From Comamonadaceae bacterium (GTDB lineage Bacteria > Pseudomonadota > Gammaproteobacteria > Burkholderiales > Burkholderiaceae_C), in NCBI GenBank assembly GCA_027490555.1, contig JAIXXW010000129.1, forward strand, positions 1 through 25,637: 25,637 bases of DNA. Direction: 5' to 3'. Positions within the stretch are counted from its first letter, which is position 1; each line of letters begins with the position of its first letter. Below are positions 15,228 through 22,569 of the stretch, one piece after another. A program made the position numbers and the translations under genes. The notes beneath the pieces were generated by a model. It did no database searches and was not told the origin of the DNA. It saw only the letters and a program-made list of their open reading frames with translations.

Positions 15228-15617
15228 TTAGCGTACCTCTTGTTCCTCATCGGATGCGGGCGTGGTGATGACCAGAAACACCAGGCCGTCGAGCCCGGTG
15301 TTGGTGAAGCTGTGGCGAACGCCGGGAGGCACATAGACGTAGTCGTGGGGCCGCATCAGGTGCGACTCGTCGTCCAGGGTCAACACCCCCTCGCCCTCCA
15401 GCACGTAGTACACCTGCTCCTGGATTTGGTGCTGATGCTCTTGCACGTAGGCCATCGGGGCGTAGCGCGAGATGCGAAAGTCCACGCGGCTGCTGCCCAC
15501 GGTCTCTGGGCCGGCCAGCTCCTTGGACAGCGCGCCGCCAAAATGACCCGGATATTCCTTCCAGGGGAGCTGCGCCATCTTCTGAACGATGGCCTTCAAA
15601 GGCTTGTCTGATTTCAT
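15228..15617 (-). CDS. Small cupin-domain protein
   Basis: A 129-residue single cupin (beta-barrel) protein. Cupin motif 1 is EHQHQIQEQVYYVLEGEG (two His and one Glu as metal ligands) and motif 2 is HDYVYVPPGVRHSFTN, with the fourth-ligand His. Such proteins bind a divalent metal and serve as small isomerases, dioxygenases or sugar-acid binding proteins; the metal-ligand set here is intact, so an enzymatic role is possible. The ATG at 15617 was chosen because an upstream TTG would add twelve residues outside the domain. It lies 52 bp after the ABC fusion gene and 2 bp before the aldehyde dehydrogenase start, so it belongs to the same operon. Confidence 0.85.
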   Translation of the reverse strand: MKSDKPLKAIVQKMAQLPWKEYPGHFGGALSKELAGPETVGSSRVDFRISRYAPMAYVQEHQHQIQEQVYYVLEGEGVLTLDDESHLMRPHDYVYVPPGVRHSFTNTGLDGLVFLVITTPASDEEQEVR

Positions 15618-15669
15618 GTGTGTGTCCAATCTGTTGGGGCGTGCAGGTTGCAAGGCGGCTGGAATGGAT

Positions 15670-18204
15670 TCACAGCCAAAGGATTTTTTTCCGGTACGCG
15701 ATGTCCGTCAGCAATGGCTCGGCCGGACCCTCATGGAAGACGGCCCCACGCTCGAGCGCGAACACACGGTCTGCGAGGGCCAGAACCAGGTCCAGGTTGT
15801 GCTCCACGATGACGATGGAAACGTGCTGGCGCAATTTGTCAAAGGCGGTGAAGAGCTCCTGCACCACCGTGGGCGCCAGGCCTTCAAAGGGTTCGTCCAG
15901 CAAGAGCAAGCGCACATTGCCCGACAGGGCTCTGGCCACGGCCACCATTTGCTGCTCACCACCGGAGAGGTAGTCGGCGGCGACATCCATTCGCGCTTGC
16001 AAGCGCGGGAAGAACTCCAGGATTTGCGCCTCCGACCAGACCACCCCATTCTTGCCATCGGTGGATCGCGCCAACCGTCCGAGCGCCAGATTTTCACGAA
16101 CGGTCATGCCGGCGAAAAGGCCTCGGCCCTGCGGCACATAACCGATGCCCAGGCGCGCGATCTCTGGCGCACCCAGACCGGCAATGTCGCGGCCGTTGAA
16201 CACCACCCGGCCACTGGCCGGGGGCACCAAACCGATCAGGCTTTTCAACAAGGTCGACTTGCCTGCGCCGTTCCTGCCCAGCAGGGCGACGATTTCGTTC
16301 TCACGCACTTGCAGGCTGGCGCTGTTGAGGATGTGGCTCTTGCCATAAAAGGCATTGACCTGGTCGAAGTCCAGCACGAGGCCGCGCGCACCCAGGTGCT
16401 GTGTTTCGCGGCCGGTCACAGGCGGCGTGCCGGTGCCGGTGTAGATTTCTTGCACGCGTGCATCGGTGCGCACCTGATCGGGTGAGCCGCTCATCAGGAC
16501 TTCGCCCTGGTTCATCACCGTGACCTTGTGCGACAGGGCCAATACACGGTCAATGTCGTGCTCGACGATGAGCACGGGGATGTTGGTGGCGATGGTGCTG
16601 ACAAGCCGGGAGATGCGTTCGCGCTCGGCGGCCGCCAAACCCGCCAGGGGCTCGTCCATCAGCAAGACTTGGGGTTTCGAGCCCAAAGCAATGCCCAGGT
16701 CCACCAAGCGTTGGCCACCGTAGGACAAGTCAGCGCCGGTGACCTTTTCCATGCCTTGCAGGCCCAGGAATTTCATCAATTCCTGCGTCTCGGCATGGAT
16801 CTCTGGGAATTCATCGATGTCGCGCCAAAAATTGAAACGAGAAGAGTGGCGACCCTGCACCGAAAGCCGCAGGTTTTCGTAAATCGTCAGGCCCTTGAAC
16901 AGGTTGGTGATTTGAAAAGAACGGGTCAGTCCTTGCTGACAGATCTCATGGGGCGTCAATTGGTGGATCGCCCGGCCATGCAACTGAACTGTGCCCGTGT
17001 CGGCCACAAACATGCCAGAGATCAGGTTGAACGTCGTGGTTTTTCCCGCCCCGTTGGGACCGATCAAGGCATGGATCTGCCCCGCCTGCACATCCATGCT
17101 GTTGTCTTGGACCGCCTGGATGCCGCCAAAACTTTTGGAGATGGCCTTGACCTCGAGGACCGTTCCTTCCACGCGTCGGGGCCGAAGAAATTCGGGCAGC
17201 GGCAAGCCCTCGTAGATCTTGCGCTGACTCATCGCCGCGCCCTCTTCGGGTGGCGGGTTCCAGCGCTGCTTCAACTTGGCCCAAATCCCGGTCAGGCCGC
17301 TGGGCGAGAAGATGATGAAGCCGACAAAAACCAGGCCGAAATACAGCAACCAGTTGTTGGTGTACATCGAAAACAGTTCGCGAAACAGCAAGAAGAACAA
17401 CGCACCGAGGGCCGGCCCTAAAAAGTTGTGCATGCCGCCGATCACCACCATGGCCAAAAGCTCACCTGAGAAGGCCACGGTGGTCGACTCCGCCGCGGCC
17501 AAGCGGTGAAGAAACACCACCAGCGCGCCCGCCAAGCCGGTGATGGTGGCCGACAGCACAAAGGCCAGCAGCTTGTAGCGGTCGATGTCGTAGCCCTGGA
17601 ACGTGGCACGTTGCTGGTTTTCTCGGATGGCCACCAGCACATGGCCAAAAGGCGAGCGCACAATGCGCAGCAAAAACCACAAAACCGCAAAACCAATCAC
17701 TGCGGTCAAGATGTAGTAATTCAGGTGGCTGTTCAGATCGATGGGCCCAAGCGAGCCACGCTCGATGCCGCCCAAGCCGCCCTCGCCGCCGGTCAGGCTG
17801 GTCCAGCGAAAGGAGATCGCAAAGGTGAGCGCACACAAGGCCAGCGTGAGCAGCGAAAAATACACGCCTCGGCGGCGCAAGATGAGGTAGCCAACGACCA
17901 AGGCCAGCGTCGCGGTGAACAACAAAGAAAACGCAAAGGGCAGCACGATCTGGTCCTTGAACCAGTGCAACTGCGCCAATGCGGCAGCGTAACCGCCAAT
18001 GCCAAACCAGGCGCTGTGGCCGAACGAGACCAAGCCGGTATAACCCACCAGCAAATTCAAACCCATCGCGGCAATGGCCAGAATGACCACCACGGTGGCC
18101 ACATCCAGGGTCAAGCCAATGCCCTGCATGCAAAACGGCAAGAGCACGAGGCAGATGGCGCCCACCCAGAGTGGTCGATGGTGAGGATTCAAGATTTTTG
18201 TCAT
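15670..18204 (-). CDS. Branched-chain-type ABC transporter, LivM-LivG-LivF fusion
   Basis: An 844-residue protein joining three parts normally made by three genes. Residues 1 to about 320 are a LivM-like permease with many membrane helices (MGLNLLVGYTGLVSFGHSAW). Residues about 350-590 are a LivG-like ATPase: Walker A GPNGAGKTT at 382-390, signature LSYGGQ at 493-498, Walker B LLMDEPLAGL at 514-523, and His in the EHD loop. Residues about 610-844 are a LivF-like ATPase: Walker A GRNGAGKST at 643-651, LSGGEQ at 746-751, LLLLDEPFEGL at 767-777, and EHN. All catalytic motifs are intact and no frameshift is needed. The ATG at 18204 lies 13 bp after the livH stop, without a strong SD. It imports a small organic ligand with the neighbouring LivH and binding protein; amino acids are only one option. 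Confidence 0.93.
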   Translation of the reverse strand: MTKILNPHHRPLWVGAICLVLLPFCMQGIGLTLDVATVVVILAIAAMGLNLLVGYTGLVSFGHSAWFGIGGYAAALAQLHWFKDQIVLPFAFSLLFTATLALVVGYLILRRRGVYFSLLTLALCALTFAISFRWTSLTGGEGGLGGIERGSLGPIDLNSHLNYYILTAVIGFAVLWFLLRIVRSPFGHVLVAIRENQQRATFQGYDIDRYKLLAFVLSATITGLAGALVVFLHRLAAAESTTVAFSGELLAMVVIGGMHNFLGPALGALFFLLFRELFSMYTNNWLLYFGLVFVGFIIFSPSGLTGIWAKLKQRWNPPPEEGAAMSQRKIYEGLPLPEFLRPRRVEGTVLEVKAISKSFGGIQAVQDNSMDVQAGQIHALIGPNGAGKTTTFNLISGMFVADTGTVQLHGRAIHQLTPHEICQQGLTRSFQITNLFKGLTIYENLRLSVQGRHSSRFNFWRDIDEFPEIHAETQELMKFLGLQGMEKVTGADLSYGGQRLVDLGIALGSKPQVLLMDEPLAGLAAAERERISRLVSTIATNIPVLIVEHDIDRVLALSHKVTVMNQGEVLMSGSPDQVRTDARVQEIYTGTGTPPVTGRETQHLGARGLVLDFDQVNAFYGKSHILNSASLQVRENEIVALLGRNGAGKSTLLKSLIGLVPPASGRVVFNGRDIAGLGAPEIARLGIGYVPQGRGLFAGMTVRENLALGRLARSTDGKNGVVWSEAQILEFFPRLQARMDVAADYLSGGEQQMVAVARALSGNVRLLLLDEPFEGLAPTVVQELFTAFDKLRQHVSIVIVEHNLDLVLALADRVFALERGAVFHEGPAEPLLTDIAYRKKILWL

Positions 18205-18217
18205 GGTGATGGGTGAC

Positions 18218-19093
18218 TCACTCAAAGCGTTCGATCCGTTCGCCCAGCAAACCACGCGGCCGCAGCATCAGCACCAGGAACATCAAGATGTACATGGAGG
18301 CTTCGCTGGCGGCTGGCGCGAAATGGGTGGTGACGCCCCTGACCACACCGACGAGGAATGCGGCCAACACCACGCCCCAAAAACTGCCCAGGCCACCAAT
18401 GACCACCACCACAAAGGCCACCGTCATGATTTCTATGCCCATCGCCGGATGAACGATGGCAATCGGGCCAAACAGAACGCCACCCAGCGCTGCGCTGGCC
18501 ACCCCCAACACCACGACGGTCACCATGTAAGGCTGCAATCGGATACCCAGCACCGCCACCATGTCCGGCTTTTGAATGCCGGCGCGCACCACGCGGCCAA
18601 AGGACGTCTTGTGCAGCAACAACCAAATGCCCGACATCACGCAGATCACCACAGCCAGGATGAACAGCCGGTACTTGGAAAACATGAACTCGCCCAGCAT
18701 CAAGTTGCCCTTGAATTGCGGCGGCATGCCAGAGGGCAGGGGCGCCGATCCCCAAATCATGCGCAGCGCTTGCTCGGCAACCATGGCCAGACCAAATGTG
18801 ACCAGCAAACTCAAAATCGGATCGGCTGTGTAAAAACGCCTCAGCAGGAAGCGCTCAAAGGCAATCCCGATCAAGCCGACCAACGCTGGCGTGATGAACA
18901 AGCTGGCGCCAAAACCCGCGTACTTGATGACTTCCAACGACAGGTAGGCACCCAGCGCATAAAAGGCGCCGTGCGACAGGTTGACGATGCCGCCAACACT
19001 GAAGATCAGCGACAAGCCCATCGCCAGCAGCAGGTAATAGCCCCCCAGCACCAGGCCATTCACGATCTGCTCAAGCAAATAAACAATTTCCAT
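18218..19093 (-). CDS. livH: Branched-chain-type ABC transporter permease LivH
   Basis: A 291-residue inner-membrane permease of the LivH type, the usual length, with about eight hydrophobic helices. Conserved parts are IVNGLVLGGYYLLLAMGLSL, GGIVNLSHGAFYALGAYLSL, the EAA-like loop GRVVRAGIQKPDMVAVLGI, and VVIGGLGSFWGVVLAAFLVG near the C-terminus. It forms the transmembrane channel with the permease half of the downstream fusion protein. It follows the binding-protein gene after a 71-bp gap containing a strong hairpin and is 13 bp from the fusion gene. The symbol reflects family only; the transported ligand may not be an amino acid. Confidence 0.92.
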   Translation of the reverse strand: MEIVYLLEQIVNGLVLGGYYLLLAMGLSLIFSVGGIVNLSHGAFYALGAYLSLEVIKYAGFGASLFITPALVGLIGIAFERFLLRRFYTADPILSLLVTFGLAMVAEQALRMIWGSAPLPSGMPPQFKGNLMLGEFMFSKYRLFILAVVICVMSGIWLLLHKTSFGRVVRAGIQKPDMVAVLGIRLQPYMVTVVVLGVASAALGGVLFGPIAIVHPAMGIEIMTVAFVVVVIGGLGSFWGVVLAAFLVGVVRGVTTHFAPAASEASMYILMFLVLMLRPRGLLGERIERFE

Positions 19094-19115
19094 GGGTTCC
19101 GTTCAGCAGCCTTGC

Positions 19116-19145
19116 GGCTGGCGCTGCCCGCAAGCAGCGCCAGCC
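19116..19145. terminator. Strong intercistronic hairpin between binding-protein and permease genes
   Basis: GGCTGGCGCTGC (19116-19127) and GCAGCGCCAGCC (19134-19145) form a perfect 12-bp stem with a six-base loop. It lies in the 71-bp gap after the substrate-binding protein stop and lacks a T-tract. Such hairpins often protect the upstream message from exonucleases or give partial termination, so that more binding protein than permease is made. Confidence 0.6.
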
Positions 19146-19164
19146 TGATCCGGCAAATGCCCAA

Positions 19165-20436
19165 TTACATCTTGCAGAGGTTTTCTGACCGGGGCGGCGC
19201 CAACTTTTCCAGCGGCTCGCCTGCGCCCGGAACTGCTTCACCAAACAGCAGAAAGTCCTGCTTGTGCTTGGCCTGGCCTTTGGGCTTGACCGTGAAGGGG
19301 TAGGCCTCTTGCATCAACTGGTGGTCCCAGCTGCGGAAATACCCCTTGCGCAACTTGAGGATGTCGAACTGAGCTTCAGACTCGAAGTACTTGATGATTC
19401 TTTCGGTGTCGACCGATTTGGTCTCTCGAATGGCCTGGGCCAGCATCATCATCGACACATATTCAATCCAGGCATGGTTTTCAGGGATGCGGTTGTATTT
19501 CTTGGTGAATTTCTGCACAAAAGCCTGGGTGCCCGGGGTTTTGATTTCGTGGTGCCAAACCGTGGGCCAGATACCGCCCAGGTTGTCCTCGCCTGCCGCC
19601 CACGCATCTGCGGTGTTGAGATTAAAACCTGCGACCGGAAACTTCATGCCGAATTCAGCGTACTGCTTGACGAAGTTGGTGACCTGATTGCCGCCCAAAT
19701 TGGTGGCGATCAAATCGGGCCTGGCTTGGCGGATCTTGATCAGTTGCGCACTGAAGTCGGTCAGGTCGGTCGGCACCACTTCCTCGCCAATCACGGTGCC
19801 ATTGTTGCGGGCGAAAAACGCTTTGGCCGCCTTGGACAGGTCATGACCAAAGACATAGTCTGAGGTAAGTGTGTAGATTTTTTTGCCTTTGACGTAACCC
19901 TCTCGGGCCAAGGCCTCGCCTGCGGCATTGACCATCACGGTCACGGGGATGTCCACGTGAAAGGTGTAACGGTTGCAATCCTTGCCGCGCAAGGTGTCGG
20001 ATCTGGCACCAATGCTCATGAACAGGGTTTTGTTGCGCGCTGCGACCTGGGCGATGGTCAATGCAGAGGCCGAGGAAATCTCGCCCATCAGGAATTCCAC
20101 CTTGTCGCGCTCGATCATGCGCTGTGCTTTGGACGCTGCCGTCTGCGGATTGACCGAGTCCTCACTGATCAGATCGACCTGTCGACCCAGCAGGCCGCCT
20201 GCGGCGTTGATCTCCTCCACCGCCATCTTGATGCCTTGCACCGCATATTCGCCCAGTGCGCCCAAGAAACCGGTCATGGGCGTCAGGTGGCCGACCCGGA
20301 TCGGTCCGGTTTGGGCCATGGCCAGCATGGGATGGGCCAAGGCCGCCCCCCCTGCCAAAACCGTTCCAGTCGTCAGCAGTTTGCGACGCAGAACATCTGG
20401 GCTGTGTACTGACTTGGGCGAACTCTTTTCATCCAT
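19165..20436 (-). CDS. Branched-chain-type ABC transporter substrate-binding protein
   Basis: A 423-residue periplasmic binding protein of the LivJ/LivK (Peripla_BP_6) family. The long leader carries a twin-arginine pair before a hydrophobic stretch (LRRKLLTTGTVLAGG, ending LAMAQ), suggesting Tat export. The mature part starts IRVGHLTPMTGFLGALGEYA and continues with VEEINAAGGLLGRQVDLI, FLMGEISSASALTIAQVA and TLTSDYVFGHDLSKAAKAFF. GAGGAGACC precedes the ATG. It is the first gene of the long operon and faces the LysR gene across a 142-bp regulatory gap. Distant relatives bind amides, urea or aromatic acids, so the ligand is open. Confidence 0.92.
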   Translation of the reverse strand: MDEKSSPKSVHSPDVLRRKLLTTGTVLAGGAALAHPMLAMAQTGPIRVGHLTPMTGFLGALGEYAVQGIKMAVEEINAAGGLLGRQVDLISEDSVNPQTAASKAQRMIERDKVEFLMGEISSASALTIAQVAARNKTLFMSIGARSDTLRGKDCNRYTFHVDIPVTVMVNAAGEALAREGYVKGKKIYTLTSDYVFGHDLSKAAKAFFARNNGTVIGEEVVPTDLTDFSAQLIKIRQARPDLIATNLGGNQVTNFVKQYAEFGMKFPVAGFNLNTADAWAAGEDNLGGIWPTVWHHEIKTPGTQAFVQKFTKKYNRIPENHAWIEYVSMMMLAQAIRETKSVDTERIIKYFESEAQFDILKLRKGYFRSWDHQLMQEAYPFTVKPKGQAKHKQDFLLFGEAVPGAGEPLEKLAPPRSENLCKM

Positions 20437-20501
20437 GCTGGTCTCCTCGAAGGGGTTTTGATAAGAAGTGCATTGGGATCATAGGAAGCGGTACACCCCT
20501 T

Positions 20502-20546
20502 GGAAAATACTGTTTTCCGAGATGGGATATACATTATTCTTATATC
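20502..20546. promoter_or_regulatory. LysR operator-like palindromes in the divergent promoter region
   Basis: The 142-bp gap between the binding-protein gene and the LysR gene is markedly AT-rich. GATATA-N9-TATATC (20526-20546) has the ATA-N9-TAT, T-N11-A core of LysR boxes. GGAAAA-N5-TTTTCC (20502-20518) is a second palindrome nearer the operon. A possible minus-strand -10 (AATAAT) overlaps the first box, with a poor -35 (TTTTCA) 17 bases upstream. The layout suits control of both directions by the LysR protein. Confidence 0.6.
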
Positions 20547-20578
20547 AAGGTATCCTGAAAAACTTATAGGAAGATGCC

Positions 20579-21523
20579 ATGGACCTGCGACAGCTCAAAT
20601 ACTTTGTCCAAATCGTGGAAAGCGGGAGCCTGGCCAAGGCCTCGCGCCAACTCTACGTCGCCCAGCCCGCGCTCAGCCAACACGTCGCCAAGCTCGAGGC
20701 GGAGGTGGGCAAGCCTTTGTTGATCCGCACCGCCAAAGGGGTGACGCCGACCGAGAACGGGACCGCCTTGCATCACCATGCCCGCTTCATCTTGCGGCAA
20801 CTGGACCAGGCCTTGTCGGTGGCGCGGCAAGAACCGGGCACCGTTCACGGCATGGTGTCCGTGGGTCTGGCAGCCACCACCGTCTGTGCGGTGGGCGCAC
20901 CGTTCATGCGCCGCATCCGTGAGCGCTTTCCTGGCATCGTGCTGAACGTGGTGGAAGGCATGAGTGGGCACTTGGCGCAAATGATGCGCACAGGTCAGCT
21001 CGATCTGGCCATTCTGTTCAGCCGTGACGCCGTACCCGATTTGCCTGCAGAGCCGATCGTCGAGGAAGAGTTGTTCGTGATGCTGCCGCAAGAAAGTGAC
21101 CTGGTGGCCCCTCGGCGGGTCAAGCTCAGTTGTGCTGACACGGCCGATTTGCCACTGATACTGCCCACCAGCATCCACGGGCTGCGCCGAAGAATCGCCA
21201 GCGAATTCGAACAGCGCAACCTGTCCATCCAGGTGGTGGCCGAGGTCGACTCCTTGTCTTTGCTGATGACCTGTGTGCGCGATGGCATGGGCGCCACCAT
21301 CAAACCCATGTCGGCCGCCCTTGTGGATGGGCGCATCCGCGAAGGTTGGCGCACCTTGGCTTTTTCAGATGCCGACATGCGCCGAGTCAATTTCATCTAT
21401 TCGGTCGACGCCGAGCAGCTGTCACCGGCAGCGGCTGCCGTTCGCGCCGAACTGCGCGAGACCATCAAGCAATTGGTGCTGCAAGGCGAATGGCAAGGCG
21501 TGAACCTGTTGCAGGCAGCCTGA
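20579..21523 (+). CDS. LysR-family transcriptional regulator
   Basis: A 314-residue LysR-type regulator. The N-terminal winged helix-turn-helix occupies about residues 1-65 (LRQLKYFVQIVESGSLAKAS, QLYVAQPALSQHVAKLE, TPTENG), followed by a linker helix and a two-lobed effector domain from about residue 90 (VHGMVSVGLAATTVCAVGAP, GQLDLAILF, DSLSLLMTCVRDGMGATIKP). AGGAAG lies five bases before the ATG. It diverges from the eleven-gene operon and is the obvious candidate for its regulator, likely also controlling its own synthesis. The effector would be the operon's substrate or an intermediate; this is inference from the arrangement. Confidence 0.94.
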   Translation: MDLRQLKYFVQIVESGSLAKASRQLYVAQPALSQHVAKLEAEVGKPLLIRTAKGVTPTENGTALHHHARFILRQLDQALSVARQEPGTVHGMVSVGLAATTVCAVGAPFMRRIRERFPGIVLNVVEGMSGHLAQMMRTGQLDLAILFSRDAVPDLPAEPIVEEELFVMLPQESDLVAPRRVKLSCADTADLPLILPTSIHGLRRRIASEFEQRNLSIQVVAEVDSLSLLMTCVRDGMGATIKPMSAALVDGRIREGWRTLAFSDADMRRVNFIYSVDAEQLSPAAAAVRAELRETIKQLVLQGEWQGVNLLQAA

Positions 21524-21729
21524 GGACACTGTGGGGCTTGGCAGATCAACCCACCAAGCCTCACTTTTGAACTGCCCTCAGCATCGGGGTGCAGGGATTT
21601 TCGGCTTTTACGGTCAGCGGCGATGACCCGGACTCGGGTGACCGGCCAGGGGGTGGTGAACGTGAACCATTGACCCGCCTGGGGGCGGTCCGTGCCCATC
21701 GACAAAGCCGCACCCGCTTCAACGCGCGA
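21524..21729. other. 206-bp gap without a recognised gene
   Basis: Between the convergent stops of the LysR gene and the amidohydrolase. Open frames here show no recognisable domain. Positions 21652-21668 are identical to 2862-2878 near the 3' end of acuI and are followed, in the same relative frame, by His and TGA (the read is GVVNVNH-stop), so a fragment of a related reductase is possible but weak. Confidence 0.3.
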
Positions 21730-22530
21730 TCAAGCATGCCCCCAGTAGAGCTGCATGGGATTGCGCACCATGATTTGCGCCATGTGCTCGCAAGGTATCC
21801 AGCCATGCGCTTGGGTGATGAGCTGTTCGAAGTCTGCAAAACGTTCATGGTTGGTGCATGGCCAGTCACTGCCCCACAGCAGCGCACCCGGTCCCAAGGC
21901 ATGCAACAACAGTGCCGCCAATGGACCGGAATCCACCTGTCCCAACCGGTAAGCACCACTCAGTTTGACGTAGACAGGCGACACCCTTGCGCGCGCCTCT
22001 AATCTCAGCAAAGTGGGGTCATGGGCTGTGGCTTGCCATGGCTTGGCCATATGGTCAATGACCAGTGGCACATCCGACGGCAATTGGCGCAGGACATGCG
22101 GCAGTTGTCCCTGGTCCGTGTGCACCTCCAGGTGCCAACCCAGTGAATGCAACGACTCCCAAAGGGCATGCGCTTGTGACCACTCTGGAATGTCATGCGA
22201 CAGGCCCGCCAAATTCAGGCGGATGCCACGCACACCGGCCTGATTCAAATCTTGCAACTCTTGGACACGCGCACACGGGCTGACCACCGCGATACCGCGC
22301 AACACATCGGGATGGGCCTTCAGGGCATCCACCATCAGACGGTTATCGGTGCCCAGAAAACTGGGCTGGACCCAAACACCACGCGCCACGCCCACCCCTT
22401 GCGCCTGGCCCTGCCAGTCGCTTAACCGCGCACTGTATTGAGGCACATAACGGGCACCGGCAATGGCAACACCTGCATTGAACACATGGAAATGGGTGTC
22501 GACCCCGTTTTTTGACGCCAATGAACTCAT
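21730..22530 (-). CDS. Metal-dependent hydrolase, amidohydrolase-2 family (lactonase-like)
   Basis: A 266-residue TIM-barrel hydrolase of the amidohydrolase-related family (PF04909), close in layout to 2-pyrone-4,6-dicarboxylate lactonases and similar carboxylactone hydrolases. The metal motif HxH is in VDTHFHVFN (His13, His15). Later barrel residues appear in GVRGIRLNL, LEVHTDQGQL, VIDHMAKPW and the C-terminal metal/catalytic Asp in LLWGSDWPCTNHE. No signal peptide is seen, so it is cytosolic. The ATG at 22530 starts 39 bp from the divergent GntR gene, and its first codons overlap the -35 of the GntR promoter. It probably opens a lactone or hydrolyses a related intermediate of the compound taken up by the adjacent Bug system; the exact substrate is unknown. 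Confidence 0.85.
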   Translation of the reverse strand: MSSLASKNGVDTHFHVFNAGVAIAGARYVPQYSARLSDWQGQAQGVGVARGVWVQPSFLGTDNRLMVDALKAHPDVLRGIAVVSPCARVQELQDLNQAGVRGIRLNLAGLSHDIPEWSQAHALWESLHSLGWHLEVHTDQGQLPHVLRQLPSDVPLVIDHMAKPWQATAHDPTLLRLEARARVSPVYVKLSGAYRLGQVDSGPLAALLLHALGPGALLWGSDWPCTNHERFADFEQLITQAHGWIPCEHMAQIMVRNPMQLYWGHA

Positions 22531-22553
22531 CCGCTATATTCTAGTCCTCTAGA
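22512..22553 (+). promoter_or_regulatory. Near-consensus sigma70 promoter overlapped by a GntR operator-like palindrome
   Basis: TTGACG (22512-22517) and TATATT (22535-22540) are separated by exactly 17 bp, five of six matches in each element. TCTAG-N4-CTAGA (22540-22553) begins at the last base of the -10 and covers the expected transcription start. The promoter points to the GntR gene at 22570. HutC-type GntR proteins often bind sites containing TCTAGA-like cores, so autorepression is likely. Confidence 0.68.
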
Positions 22554-22569
22554 TGTCAATCCCCAAGCC

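Noticed and set aside
13735..15231. A 498-codon open frame on the plus strand
   Set aside because: It is the antisense shadow of the aldehyde dehydrogenase, which has all its catalytic residues.
15670..18204. Possible assembly or frameshift artefact behind the ABC fusion
   Set aside because: The linkers between the three parts are in frame and plausible in length (about 25-30 residues), and all motifs are intact. The fusion is taken as real but listed for checking.
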